DNA of 64,000 nucleotides from Ampullaceana balthica (GCA_944989445.1 CALYLW010000041.1:1575399-1639398), one strand, 5' to 3'. Shown: positions 10,892 to 22,624, numbered from the stretch's first letter. Notes: generated by a model not told the origin, from the letters alone. A program made the numbers and translations.

Positions 10892-11065
10892 CAGTGCTTC
10901 TCAAAGTGGTGGTCCGCGGACCGATGCCAACCGCTGCCGGTCCGCAGATGTTCTCAAAAATAGGACAGAAAAAAATGTCAGTGCAGGGAAAATAGTGCAC
11001 AGGTCCCTGGTACAATGGAAAAAATTCCTGCTGGTCCGCAATACTAAAAAGTATGAGAAGCACTG
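10892..11065 (+). mobile_element. hAT-type MITE with perfect target duplication
   Basis: 174 bp. Ends CAGTGCTTCTCA and TGAGAAGCACTG form a 12-bp perfect terminal inverted repeat. Flanked on both sides by TTCTAGAT (10884-10891 and 11066-11073), the 8-bp duplication typical of hAT transposases. A left-end fragment of the same family is at 10359. No coding capacity. Confidence 0.85.
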
Positions 11066-11073
11066 TTCTAGAT

Positions 11074-11745
11074 ATAATGATAAATGAGCCCATTTAAAAT
11101 TAGTCAAGTATTCATTGACTTTATTGAATGCATCAAATTCTTGACATTGCAATTCGAGAGGAGAACAAAACAACTTTTCTTCTTAGCTCAGTTTTTAAGG
11201 CATTAATTTTAAATATCACAGAAATGATGCGTGATAAAGACAAGTCATGTGGATTAGATTATTGTCACTCGTGTCAATATAAATGAAAGTATGGTAGATT
11301 TAGGTGTCTTCATATAGTGCGTAGGTAAGAAATCTACATAGTTGTCAAATTTTTAAAAAATGCATTTTCTGGAAGGAACCTGTTTAATAATGGGCATATT
11401 TTCCAAGCGTACACGTACACATGACGTATTTTAATATATCTAGCGGATTGTAGTGGATGTTATATGTCCCAAATGAGTCTGCATTACCCCCAAGAATTCC
11501 CTTTTTGACCCCAGTTCAGGTTATTTACCTCTGTTCGCCGACCTCTGTCTTACGGGATGCCCGTCAGTCAATTGAGGGATTTTTAAAAAAATACATTTTA
11601 AAAATGTTATTTTTAAATAATTTTTTTTCTAAACAAAGACGTTAACCGTGATGATCAATAGTCAATGTTTAATTTGTATTCATTAAAATAAAATATAAGC
11701 TAAGGATGTTAACACAGTTCGTTTTCTGAAGGCCGGTTAAACGCT
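11074..11745. other. No gene seen
   Basis: AT-rich sequence inside the split MITE. The reading frame at 11457-11645 has no recognisable domain. Confidence 0.4.
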
Positions 11746-12059
11746 TTTAAAAATGATTCACGCGGGTTACGATATTACAATTTAGATCTTCACTAAATAA
11801 ATAATCAATACTTAAATGACAATAAAAGTGATTTGGAAATATACTTATTTTCAAATAGTAAATAAAGTGTTTTTTTTTGTTTTTTTGTTTTTAGTTTCTT
11901 TGTTATTAATTTTTTATATTTTTTTTGGGGGGGGGGTCAAAGATTTGTGACGTATTTTTAGAGGGGGGGGTCTAAGTTTTTGTGACGTCGCGTGACGAGG
12001 GGGGGAGGGGGTAAAAAATCGGCAAAAATCGCGTGACGTCATTTATGGACGGCCCCATA

Positions 12060-12375
12060 GACTTGTGTCACATAACAATGCATTGTATCAAAATTTCAGA
12101 TCGATCAAATGTACCGTAATTGAATAAATGAATTTTTAGTTTATCTCTATATAGCATGTGTAGCCGTCTGCTATAGTTGACCCCCACGTGTCACTGGAGT
12201 TCACTCCAGCCATCGATGACCACATACCCGTGTTTTACAGCAAGAGGAGTTCAGTCACGTTCAGTCTGTAAATGTTTGTCGCGCGGTTGCGTATTATATT
12301 GAACATAATCAATACTTTTAGTTATGTCTCATTTATAAGGGATTTATACTATAGTCAAAAACTTTATTTTTAAGG
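12060..12375 (+). repeat. TACGCACC interspersed repeat, copy 3
   Basis: The most complete copy. It runs from ATTGTATCAAAATTTCAGAT through ACAGCAAGAGGAGTTCAGTC and GTCGCGCGGTTGCGTATTAT to ATAGTCAAAAACTTTA. It directly abuts the end of MITE copy B. Confidence 0.55.
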
Positions 12376-13200
12376 GTTGTTTAATTATTCCTGACTACTT
12401 AGAAGTCCGACGATTTCACTTGAATAAAACACTACAAGATAAAAGTAAATACTTATTTTTTAATGCTTAAAATGGGAAGGACAAAACTCGTAACCACTAA
12501 ATAAAAGAAGTGTTTACATGTCATTGTCCGTCCACACCAAAAATCAAATTCACTGTTTCGACACCTTGTTATACAAGACCCTCGACCTGCTTTCTAATCC
12601 TACGTTTGGATGGTTACCCCGTTTCGAGGTCAGAGTAATAACGCACAGGATGTATGTATATGGGCTGTCCTCACACTCCACAGCATGGACTTGAACCTTC
12701 AGGGGGCCTCACACCTTGTGGCAGATTGCCATCTTTGCCACTTAAGTTTGACACCACGTGACTTGTCAAGTTGTTCAGTGTTTGTAATTGAGTTATAAAT
12801 TTTATAAAATATATAATAATAATAAAGTTGGTGTATTGGTAGGTTGTTGGCAATTTGAGGGAGGGGCAGGGTAAGATTTTAAGGGACAAAAGGCTCAACC
12901 ACAAGCACACCAAAAAGTTGACAAAACTTTTTTTTAAAAATAGTTAAAACTCGTTACGCAAATAAGTATATGCAGAAAATCTCTTAAAATATTACTGTAA
13001 CTGTAACAACATATATTTCATTTAGTCTACATTCTATTACAATCATTTAGCTACATTCAATGCCCATTGAATATTACGCTTGAAGGAATATTAAAGTATA
13101 ATCAACCATTTTAACGCGTCACTGCTGTTTTGTTTTTTGTTTTGAAGAGAAAAAAAATTATATTACCATTTCATTAGAGGCGAGTAGGTAGGTTTAGATT
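12376..13200. other. No gene seen
   Basis: AT-rich sequence with short frames on both strands (12610-12798, 12671-12913) that show no domain or splice context. Confidence 0.4.
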
Positions 13201-13229
13201 TTAATCATTGAATATAAATAATTGAATAT

Positions 13230-13530
13230 AAGAAAAGTGGCGGTCAATCGAAACGTTATATTTAACTTTATACGTTAGGAGGGGGGAATATAAAATGTGT
13301 CTTATGCCTCTAACGTCATGAATTCGGGAAGTTATCTGTACAATTCCTATGAATTCGACGAGTTTAGCTGGGCCTAAGGAATATACTAAACATGCTATAG
13401 AACTGTAAACACCACCCCACGTGGTACCAGTGCAGGCAATCAGAGAATTCTGGATTCGGACTTCAATGATGTATACAGGAAATGCCTGAGCTAGGTTAAT
13501 ACCCCATTCTGCCACCAGACACTACTAAGT
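13230..13530 (-). pseudogene. Discoidin/fucolectin-like exon fragment, frameshifted
   Basis: On the - strand near 13510 one frame reads TGG TGG CAG (WWQ). The next frame continues GINLAQAFPVYIIEVRIQNS, together resembling the WWQ-x-(N/D)-L strand and the following strand of F5/8-type C or fucolectin domains, which bind sugars or lipids at the cell surface. A one-base shift separates the two parts. The downstream part (VEFIGIVQITSRIHDVRGIRHI) is less convincing. No flanking exon was found. Probably a decayed exon or gene fragment. Confidence 0.3.
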
Positions 13531-13907
13531 GCAGGAGTGTGATGCAACAGAAATAGATCTTAAACGGGCTTCTTAATATTTGGGAATGTAGTATGACTTA
13601 AATACTCCTATATAATTAAAATTCATGCAAATCAAGGATTTAAATATAATTTTAAAAAACCAAGTGAATACAACATAAATGTAGGTCAATTTTTATTTAA
13701 CACAAATACATTTTTTTACAGCTACATAGTTCTAATTATGAGTTTAATCGGTTTGAGATATTATGCATTAACCCCCCCCCCTTTTTTTTTGTGTACTCTT
13801 TTTTGAGATTAAATATATAAAAATCAGATAATGTCATGATGAACACTAATAAAAATATACCTGTATTGAACTGCACTCGCTTTTTTTGGCTAGAAATAAC
13901 CCACTTA

Positions 13908-15252
13908 CGGGCCATCCATATATTACGTACCCACAAAAGTCGTATTTTTATACCCCCCCCCTTCCCCCCTGTTGCACACCGTAAGTACACAAAATTCGCC
14001 CCACCCCCACTCACACATTTGAAAAAATAATTTTAAGCCGGGGTCAAAACATATTGGTTTTACTCTTGTGGGCACTCCATAAATGACGTCACGCGCCTAG
14101 GGAAGGTGTTTAACAGATATGACATCACATCAAAATGCGCAACTTTAAATAAAGTTACACTAAAATATTTGTTTGCTTGAAATTCATTTAATGACGTTTT
14201 CAATGGCTTCTTAGGTGTTACGATATTAGAGTCCAGCCTTACACTAAATAAATACGTAAATAATAAAAAAAAAGTAATTTGCAACATGCTAATTTTTCAA
14301 ATCGAAAATACGACTTTTAGGGGGGGGGGAATCAAAGCTTTGTGACGTTATATTGGTTGGGGGGGGGTGTTTTTGTGACGAGGGGGTGGGGGTAAAATCG
14401 GCCAAAACCATGTGACGTCATTTCGGCCCCTTTATAGTTTTTTTTTGTAACGTCGTGTTTTTCATGTTGAAATTATTGAAGAAATACAACAGAACATTCA
14501 ACTTTTATTGTCTTGAACACTGCATTTAAAAACTGATAAAATAGAACAATATAAGTATAAGCAGTGAAATCGCCGTCCGTTATGTATGTATAACGGCTAA
14601 AGCACCTGTGGGCGAAAGAGAAACTGAATCAAATGTTAATTACTTCCAATTCCAAGTAATTAAAAGCTCAGAATTTCGTTTGCATAAAATTATAAAGCAT
14701 AATTGCATTTCAGTCTTGTCTCAGTCGGTCTCGAATGCCGTTTGCAGTCTGAGCGTTTTACGTTACTGGGCTTAGTATTATGCACAGTGGCGTAGCTGAT
14801 ATGTCTCCGGGCGCCACCAAAATGAGTATTAACACGAATTATTCAATTTTATTTTGACGGTAACTAATGTATCCCAAATACATTTGCAATATTGAATTTT
14901 GGAGCTCCACTAATATCTTCATTACAATCCAGTTGGCAAGCATGATTTTGGCACCCCCATTGAGCATTAAAAATTCAATAGGAAAAAACAACGTTGGCGT
15001 GATATTTTGAAAAGAATACTTACCTATATTAATTTTCTAGTTTCACAAAAGTTGGCACTACGTGCCCATGAGGAACATCTACATAACGGCGCAGATTACC
15101 CTTATAGCTACGCCACTGATTATGCAAATGAAATTTGTTGTGCGTACGTACACATTCAGTCGAGACCCCCCCCCACCCACCCCGTAAGCATCCATACGCA
15201 AAATACTGTTAAGTAAAGACCCCCTTGCGTACGTAATAAATGGATGGCCTCT
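13908..15252 (+). mobile_element. MITE-related outer element (GGCCATCCAT ends)
   Basis: Left end GGGCCATCCATATATTACGT at 13908 and right end GTACGTAATAAATGGATGGC at 15232 are inverted repeats of each other. C-runs lie just inside each end, as in the CRE-ended family. MITE copy C sits inside. Pairing of the two ends is inference. Confidence 0.4.
14070..14430 (+). mobile_element. CRE-ended MITE, copy C (intact)
   Basis: 361 bp. Left end GGGCACTCCATAAATGACGT, right end TGTGACGTCATTTCGGCCCC. The interior matches copies A and B without interruption, so it serves as the reference for them. Confidence 0.75.
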
Positions 15253-16767
15253 TAACAAAGGCAGAAATTCATAGCCTCTTCATTTTAATAAAATATGCAT
15301 TCAGGTAAAGCACTTTGTAAGAATCCCAAAGAGTGATTCTCCTCCTCCTTAAGGTATTCAAATACTTTGACTCAACTGCACAAGATCACTCAACAGAAAC
15401 ACATTATTGAACCAAACTCTCACTGCTGAGACAAACAACTTTATTTGATAGATCTAGTGATAGATGATGATCAATGTCATATAAATTTTAATTTTTTTTA
15501 ATCACACTTCTGACTTTTGTCTTTCCTTCATTCAACTTACAGTAACTTACACTAATTTCCGATCGCTCAATATAGATAATCAGACTGGAATTGTATTTTA
15601 ATAAAAATCATTGTCTTTTAATTAATCTCATACATATTCATTGAAATACAAGCACTTTCTTTACTTGACCATTTTATCTCAAAGTCAATGGACAGCATAC
15701 TTTTGAAAATATGTTCTTAAAATGTATAGCCAGTGTCCAAATATATAAACTTAGAAGAAAAAAAAACAACAAACAACATAGCTTAACATTTAAAAATGAA
15801 CCATTATGACTTTATGGAGAATGATTTTTAAAAGGTTCAAATAAGAAGAAAATGATTACCGGTAAGCTTTCTATGATTTATAAGAAACTTACAATTAAGA
15901 AATAAAAAGATCTAATTTCAAGCATTAAGAAAGAAAAATTTAAAAAAAAATAATATCAGTATCACAACTCAATGTACTTTACAGTAAATTACATTCAAAC
16001 CAATTGTTGACAAGAGCAAGATATTTGGTGAACCTATAATAATGGGTGGCTATCTATTTCTTATATATCAACTGAGGGGGCGTGTTTAGGCATTTTAATG
16101 AGTGAAAATTCTGCAGTTTTTAGAGATTCTAAAGGCAGCTGTTAAAATTGCCACAAGGTGGTGTTGTTTACATTTGTCTCAAAAGGTTTATTTATAGTTA
16201 TATGCTGGAATACGTTTTTGTTGATAATCAAAATGATGAATTCACATTCAAAATTGCTTTTAAGTACATTATTTGGATGTATACAAAGACTACTCCTATG
16301 AATTTTTAAATGGATTGCCTGGCCTGAATGTAAAAAATAAAAATCTTGAAAAATACAAATTAAAACATCAATTTAATTATTGGGAGTATGTTTAACCATA
16401 ACCCTTAAAAATATATATATTTTAATAAAAATATTTTTACTACTACATGTACATAGAAAACTCTTAACTTACATTCTCAATTGAATAGTACATGTACTTA
16501 AATTTTATAGTGAACACAAAACTAAACATTCATATTCTCCCAAGATTAAATTGTTTGCATTGCAAAATAGTATAAATTACTCTGATCAGAGTGACAAAGT
16601 TAACTATGTACTCAGGTCATTTTAAGACCAACACAGATTTCAAATTAACTTTTTTAAAATCACATCTTACTGACATTGACAACTGACATGGCTTCATTAA
16701 TTCTTTCCATAACAAATTCCTGAGGTGAAGCATGACATATGGTGTGAAAACAATCATTTAGCTGGGA
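15253..16767. other. No gene seen
   Basis: AT-rich intergenic sequence, with no frame above background and no recognised repeat. Confidence 0.5.
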
Positions 16768-17030
16768 TAACCTTAAGTCTATGAAGTCATGATAAATGTT
16801 AAATCTATGAAGCCAGGCCTAATCCTAAGAAGTCAGAACATAATCTAAACCTATGAAGTTTGGACTAATTGTATGCCAATGAAGTCAGACCCAAATCTGA
16901 GTCTAAGAAGTTTGGCCAAAGTCTATGCTAATGAAGTCAGCCCCAAATTTGAGTCTATGAAGTCAGGCCCAATACCTAGTAAGCCTATTAACTCAGGCCA
17001 AGTCCTAAGTCTAAAGAAGCAGGGCTATGC
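16768..17030 (+). repeat. Degenerate minisatellite, CTATGAAGTCAGG unit
   Basis: About eight to nine imperfect units of roughly 28-38 bp, each carrying a variant of TCTATGAAGTCAGGCC (variants AAGTCATG, AAGCCAGG, AAGTTTGG). Old and diverged. Confidence 0.6.
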
Positions 17031-18307
17031 TAAAACTGCATGACATCAAAGGGAACCAGAAAACCTGGAAGACAGAGATATTAAACAGACCTTGAAATAT
17101 AGGAATTAAATGTTGAAAATGCTGTAAAGAGGCATCACCAGATGGCATTGTGAATACAATTTGTCCAAAGCTACAACTGTGTCATATATCACATTAACTT
17201 TACCTTCAAAGAAACCTATCTCATATGTACATTTACATTTTAAATATTAATATATTTTTATTATATTATATGACATCATTCAATATCATTATCTTGATTA
17301 TCTATTTAATTTTTTTTAAAAAGTCATTTGATAATGGCATTAGAGATCTAAAGGAAACTTGGATAAAAAGCAAGAGATTTTTCAATACTGCAAGCAGGAG
17401 TAAAGATAGAGGTGTAAAAAAAATCTTTCAAAGATCTTTCATATAAATTACAGGAGCGCTTTTCAAAATTCATTGTTGTATTCATTAGTTTGCTTTTAAT
17501 TCCCCAAAAATAAAATTGTTTGGCTAATACACTTCTCATAAAAAGCGAAGTGTTGTGCTATCAAAGGATTAACACAATGCTGATTATTTAATGCAGTTGA
17601 CAGACCTTTAAAGATCCATACCATGACAGTTTACTTTTCTTTCAATGGTACATGTATATTGAATAACTAAAAAATTTTGAAAAAATACCACTTTCAAGAC
17701 AATATTTAAAAACATTATGCCAACAAAAATCTTCAAATTTAACATCAACAAAGTAATACACATAAAGGTTAAGTTTTAGCAATTACATTATACAATGGTT
17801 TAAGTTTAGCAATTACATTGCATCCAACAGTTATTAGGTGAATTTCAGTTGAGGAAGTGAGCAGTAGGTATGTTATTAAAAAAATAATTTATACATTTAA
17901 AGCCAGCAAAATTTATATTCTAATACTCTTTCATACTCAAGACAATAATAATGAAAAATTCTTTAAATACAACAGTTATTTGCACACATGCCAAATTAAC
18001 AAAATTTTAAGGCTATACTTGATAATTGAAATAAGGCATTTCTGTAAAAACAATGAAGATCCTCTTTCTTCAAACCCATATTGAAACTCTATTTCAATTT
18101 GACTGTTATGTGTTATTTAGAATCTTTATTGATCTATTAACATTAAAAAAAATTTTAAAGCATAATTTATTAAACATCTTTTTTAGATTTCACTTGTGTT
18201 TAATAAAATTCAGAGTATCTATTTTTTTAATTTTACAAAGGAAAAATGATTTCCCACAAGATCTTAAAAGTTAATAGAAGTGGGATTTAGGTGTACCAAC
18301 TTTTCAT
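17031..18307. other. Downstream flank of the hotdog gene
   Basis: AT-rich sequence. On the - strand, AATAAA hexamers at about 18171-18166 and 18130-18125 lie 137-180 bp past the hotdog stop codon and could serve polyadenylation. No other gene seen. Confidence 0.45.
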
Positions 18308-21300
18308 TTATACAGTATTGGGTGATGGGTACTTCAGCATATATGCAGGTGTTTCAACTTCTGGTTCACACATGGCCTCATAATATTCAAGACAGCCATA
18401 CCACTTAATTGAGCCATCCTTGCTTATAAAACAATGCAACTTAAGTTCATCTTTTGGGTCCTGAAATGTTTCCACAACTAACGAGTCTCCCCAGACGCTG
18501 GGGGAGAAATGTACCACTGATATCCTCATGACATAATAATCGTGGAGCATGTTAGCTAAATTGGGGTAAAAGTTGTGGCTGGCTGCTATACTAATGTTAT
18601 CTTGGAAATATCTGGTGTAAGAAGGATGTCTGGTTCTTCCACTGGTGTCTGTGTCCCTGAGTGGAACAAGCACATTGTGAGAAAAAGTTTTACCAACAGA
18701 GTCAGGGGGCTGGACAGGGCGATAATTATCAGGCATTTCGGGTAACAATCTTAAAAATTTGAGTCTCCACCAATCAGGAATCTGCTCTGTGAGGCCTGAC
18801 TCACGGTGGACAAGGGAATTGCATGACTTGACCATGATTGAGGCACGCTGTCTCCCTCCAAATGTGGCACTGCTGCGAACAGTGTACATTGTGTCCATCA
18901 TACCTGTCAATCTCAGTGAAACCTAAAAGATAAAATATAACAAATTAAATGCATGCATTTTATCATTACAGCCATTCCACACTAACCTAAACAGCAACAT
19001 TATTTTTTCAAATTGTTCTAGCATAGGAAAACTATACATTTTCTTAAAGATTACATTCTGCTCTATCAGAATATGCTAAAATTGTGTATGCAGTGATAAG
19101 CAGTAACATTATATGACTTGTTGAAAACAATCACTGTAATAACTAAAACTATCCCAGTTATGGTGTTTTCTACTTGGAAATTCCCAGTGTACACATTTCA
19201 TTTGTTTTAACCAAATTGCTGATTCAGGTGAGTTGCTAATATAACAAAGAACTAGTTTGTACATATAATTTATGCACTAATTGTTTTGCTGTCTGTAGTG
19301 GAATTTAAAATCTATCTCATTTTTGGTCCCGTGAGTCACGGTAATATATATTCTAGTTTATTTTGCATGTCATTGTTTATTTACTTTAGGCTAAATATGT
19401 TATTTTATCTCAGTATTTTAACCGATTGTTCTTTAGGCAAAAGTAGGTAGCCTTTAAAGTAGAATAACAAACTTTAAATCAATAGCAAAGGTGTGTCCCG
19501 TGAGTCACGGGCAATAGACTTTTTGTGACCATACACAGTTAAAAAAATTCTAGTTTATTTTAGTTTTACTTTATCATCTGCTAGTTAATTTGCTGATAAA
19601 GAGCTGTGAATTATCTTTGATATGATAGTAAATTATAATTCTAACTCATTTGGTTAATTTTTTATGATTTTTAAAAATGTAAAATTGACTTTTTGTCTCC
19701 CTTTTTATTTTTGTCAAATTGTGATTCAGCTCATTTTTTAATGAATAAAAATTGTATTTAAAACACTGTGACAGACCTGAAAATATTTTAGATTGTTATC
19801 TGTATATTTGTCTGTGAGGTAAATAAGTTTGAAAGCTCCCAAGGAGTTATTTTAAAAGTTACAGGGTGTCAAAAACACACTTTTGCACACTTCAATAAGT
19901 GGTGTCGGCCATTTTGGAATTTTAACAAATTCATAACTTAAAAATTATTTGAAGTAGAATAATAATTTTTGTGGTTCTGTTCAAATGAAGATAAGCACTA
20001 TAAAGGTGAGTATCCAAATTGAATGCAGTTCTAATTTGAAATTTTCATTTAGAATACCTAACAGAAGCTTATTACCAGTGGTGGGCAAAAGTTAACTAAA
20101 ATTAGCTAACTTTTTCATTTTAGTTAAAGCAAAAGTTAACTTTTTTTAAAAAAATAGTTAGAATTTATAGTTTAGTAAACTTTTTAAATATTAGTTAAAA
20201 AGTTAACTAGTTGACTTTTTTACAAAATTAGTTACATTCAGTCATATTTCCTAATTTTTAAGCACACTCACACTTGCATGTGAAGAAATGAGGAAATCAC
20301 GGCTATTGCAACGTTCAAAGGAGGGAAAAATAAAAACCCAAGAGAGAAATAAGCTAATTGATGAAAGGCGGGAGAAGGAGTAACTTAGAAAAATAGCATA
20401 CAGGGAGAAAATATCAGGAAAGCCGGCTCAGTCTCTTGAAATAAGTCCCCGGGCATATGGTTCGAATCAGAGTTATTCAAGGGCTACGATGAGAGTGAAA
20501 AAGGTATTTCCCTAAAAGCCCAAGAAAACGAGCTGCTGTCATTAGGAATGTTGTGAATGACTTTGAAATGCATGGTGAACCTCAGGCAAAGAGAGCTCGC
20601 AGTGATGGACTTGATGATGCAGCAAAAGCACCAGTATTCAATGTAAAAGATGACAGCAGGATAGCACCCGGCAAACGTGACGTTGTCACCAAAGTTCCGT
20701 CACAGCCTGAGCATGAATTTCTGCTAGCCCGACAGACTGTTGCTGTTGTTTTTCGAGGAAAAAGTAACAACACAGTTCATATCTACATGGCTCAAGTGGT
20801 GTCGGTGGAGGAGGAAGAAGTGTGTGTGAAGTACATATATGCATAAATCAGGAAATCAGTACAACGGTATTATTTTTTTTCACTGTATTTTTCATTACAC
20901 ATGGTTCTAAATCGTAATCATTGGCAGTCTTCTATAGTAGATGCTTTTTTGAAGTGTCTGTAAAATATTATTTATGATCATTCTTGGATCGATTTGATTG
21001 TGTCCCGTGAGTCACTTTTTGTGTCCCGTGAGTCACGTTATAAAATCAATCACCATATTTATTAGAGTAGGCAGATTTCAAATTTTATAAGACTATGATA
21101 TACACTCACAAGGGTACTTCAAATTTATAATAATTTAAAATCTTAGTATGCAATAGATTTGAACGGAAATTATAACTAAGTTGCTTACCCATAAGTGCCT
21201 GTTAATTTTGTGTCCCGTGAGTCACGCTTATTTATGTCAGTCAAAAGTTGGAAAAACTGGCTAATCAGCAAAAGTTTTTTTTATTGGGCTATAAACTAAA

Positions 21301-22624
21301 CCTGCTAGTAGTGGTATATATCATAATCAATGCAAATATTCTAGTACTTAATTAAATATTTCAATTATAAGTTAACCACCGGTCCCGTGAGTCACCGTGG
21401 AATGGCTGATTACCTTATAATACCACCCTGCAGAAAGAATCATGTCCTGCAAATTAAACCTTGGAACCATTAAATCGATTTTGATTTTCATAAACAAAAC
21501 AAGAACGTCTGCACCAAGTTTAGGGTACAATTTTAATTTGTAACAACACCTGTACAAAAATACCTGCGCCCTTTATGAAGATCTTGGAAAAGGCAAAAGT
21601 AAGAGATGGCCTATAAAGCCAATGAGTTTGTTAATAAAGTAAAGAATAAAAACCTGTATCGGCTAAAGTTGGGCGAAGAGAGCTTTTTAGTGAGGCACAA
21701 TAAAAGATGTCTTACTTTGTTTTCTTAAATAGGTAGAATGTGCCCCATATTTCACTCTGGTCAACAGACAATGTCAAAATGGTGACCAATATTTTGGAAG
21801 TCATTGAGAGTAAAAAAAAATGTAATAATGAATGGAAACTAGACATCTGCTTCTAAATTGTCAAAAAGAAAAATTACAGCTTGATATTTAAAAATCAATA
21901 CTTGCTCCAAAATGGTAATACAACTTTAGCACAGACGAGTGGTCAATTAAAAACCTTGTTGACTTGAAATTTTTTAATTCACCTCAAAGTCCTTCAAAAT
22001 ACTTTTCTGCTGAAAAAAGGCAGGTTACATAAAATTGAAACAAGTTTACTCTTACCTGAATAGGTGACTTTGGGGTTGTTGTCTCGTAAAAGTGTCGACG
22101 TATCTCCATGACAATGGCTTTAGTATAGCTGCCAATACCTTTACGATTAAGATTTTGATAATCTAAAAATGAGTTCATATTTTCATATAAAGCTGCATGC
22201 TCCACCCGGCCAATAATATTCATTAATCTGTGCAGGTCAGGTTGCCCTGAAATAAGTACAAATTACACAACTTTTATGGAAAGAGTGTTTGATGAAAATT
22301 ATTTACATGGATTATGCATATATTGACCTGTTAATGTCATCTTAGAAAACTTATCTGATAGTCAAAGAGTTTAACTGCTTAGCTATTTTAAATAAAGATT
22401 GCATCAATTTAAATACTAAACAGTTTTTAAGCTGAGCTTTTTAACGAATGAAAACTGGGTCAAATCTAATAATCTCGTTATAATTTTTTACTTTAAAATT
22501 ATTTCATATTATTTTTGTATTACCAGTGTGGCTTATGTCATCAAAACGAAGCCCAGGCAGCAATGCTAAGGCCTTGTGCTGATCCTTGTGAACTTCTACC
22601 CTCAGATTCAAAGAGGGATAAGCC
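18308..22624 (-). CDS. Double hotdog (thioesterase-like) protein, 3' part
   Basis: Three exons on the - strand: 22624-22524, 22246-22056 and 18922-18308, joined in phases 1, then 0, with good GT-AG sites. They give 301 residues to the stop. The first hotdog-like unit begins around RVEVHKDQHKALALLPGLRFDD and includes ISHTGQPDLHRLMNIIGRVE. The second has VPLRDTDTSGRTRHPSYTRY followed by FQDN, the pattern of a hotdog catalytic helix start (D..G+..+..Y..Y..D), then strand residues RISVVHFSP and a C-terminal WYGCLEYYE. Such tandem hotdogs hydrolyse or bind acyl-CoA or acyl-ACP thioesters; the substrate here is unknown. The 5' exon or exons with the start codon were not found. The 3.1-kb second intron carries the candidate element at 19326-21395. 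I do not recognise a named orthologue. Confidence 0.75.
20081..20225 (+). repeat. hAT-like left end with AGTTAACT repeats
   Basis: Starts CAGTGGTGGGCAAAAGTTAA and continues with repeated AGTTAACT and TAGTTAAAA words. The start is typical of hAT ends, but no matching right end was found, so it may be a fragment. Confidence 0.35.
20287..20846 (+). pseudogene. Basic nuclear-type protein of an uncharacterised repeat family, degenerate
   Basis: One frame reads EMRKSRLLQRSKEGKIKTQE, a stop, then RKIAYREK and AYGSNQSYSRATMRVKKVFP, a stop, then KPKKRAAVIRNVVNDF and on to the TAA at 20844. Later parts include DDSRIAPGKRDVVT and the C-terminal HEFLLARQTVAVVFRGKSNN. The basic start, the pattern of a serine- and lysine-rich segment followed by RAAVIRNV, and the APG+DVVT motif resemble a multi-copy family of uncharacterised proteins I associate with cnidarian and mollusc genomes. 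The long middle part expected in such proteins appears missing here. Two in-frame stops and no intron make it a dead copy. Family membership is from memory of patterns, not a search. Confidence 0.45.

Larger units (their letters stand above)
10161..12056 (+). mobile_element. CRE-ended MITE, copy B, split by later insertions
   Basis: Left end GGGGCCGTCCATAAATGACG at 10161 and right end GACGTCATTTATGGACGGCC at 12056. Aligned by eye to the intact copy C, the left body stops near 10345 (after ATTTATTTAATGAC) and resumes near 11764 (GGTTACGATATTA). About 1.4 kb of other DNA, including the hAT MITE at 10892, has therefore been added. Confidence 0.6.
19326..21395 (+). mobile_element. Candidate element: palindromic 14-16-mers bracketing a broken ORF
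   Basis: Six copies of GTCCCGTGAGTCAC lie at 19326, 19495, 21002, 21023, 21212 and 21382, two left and four right of the reading frame at 20287-20846. The full core CCCGTGAGTCACGGG (19497-19511) is an inverted repeat around one central base and contains TGAGTCA, the AP-1 core. I did not see this 14-mer elsewhere in the window. The arrangement looks like subterminal transposase-binding repeats, but no terminal inverted repeat or target duplication could be fixed, so the ends given are only the outermost copies. Confidence 0.45.
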
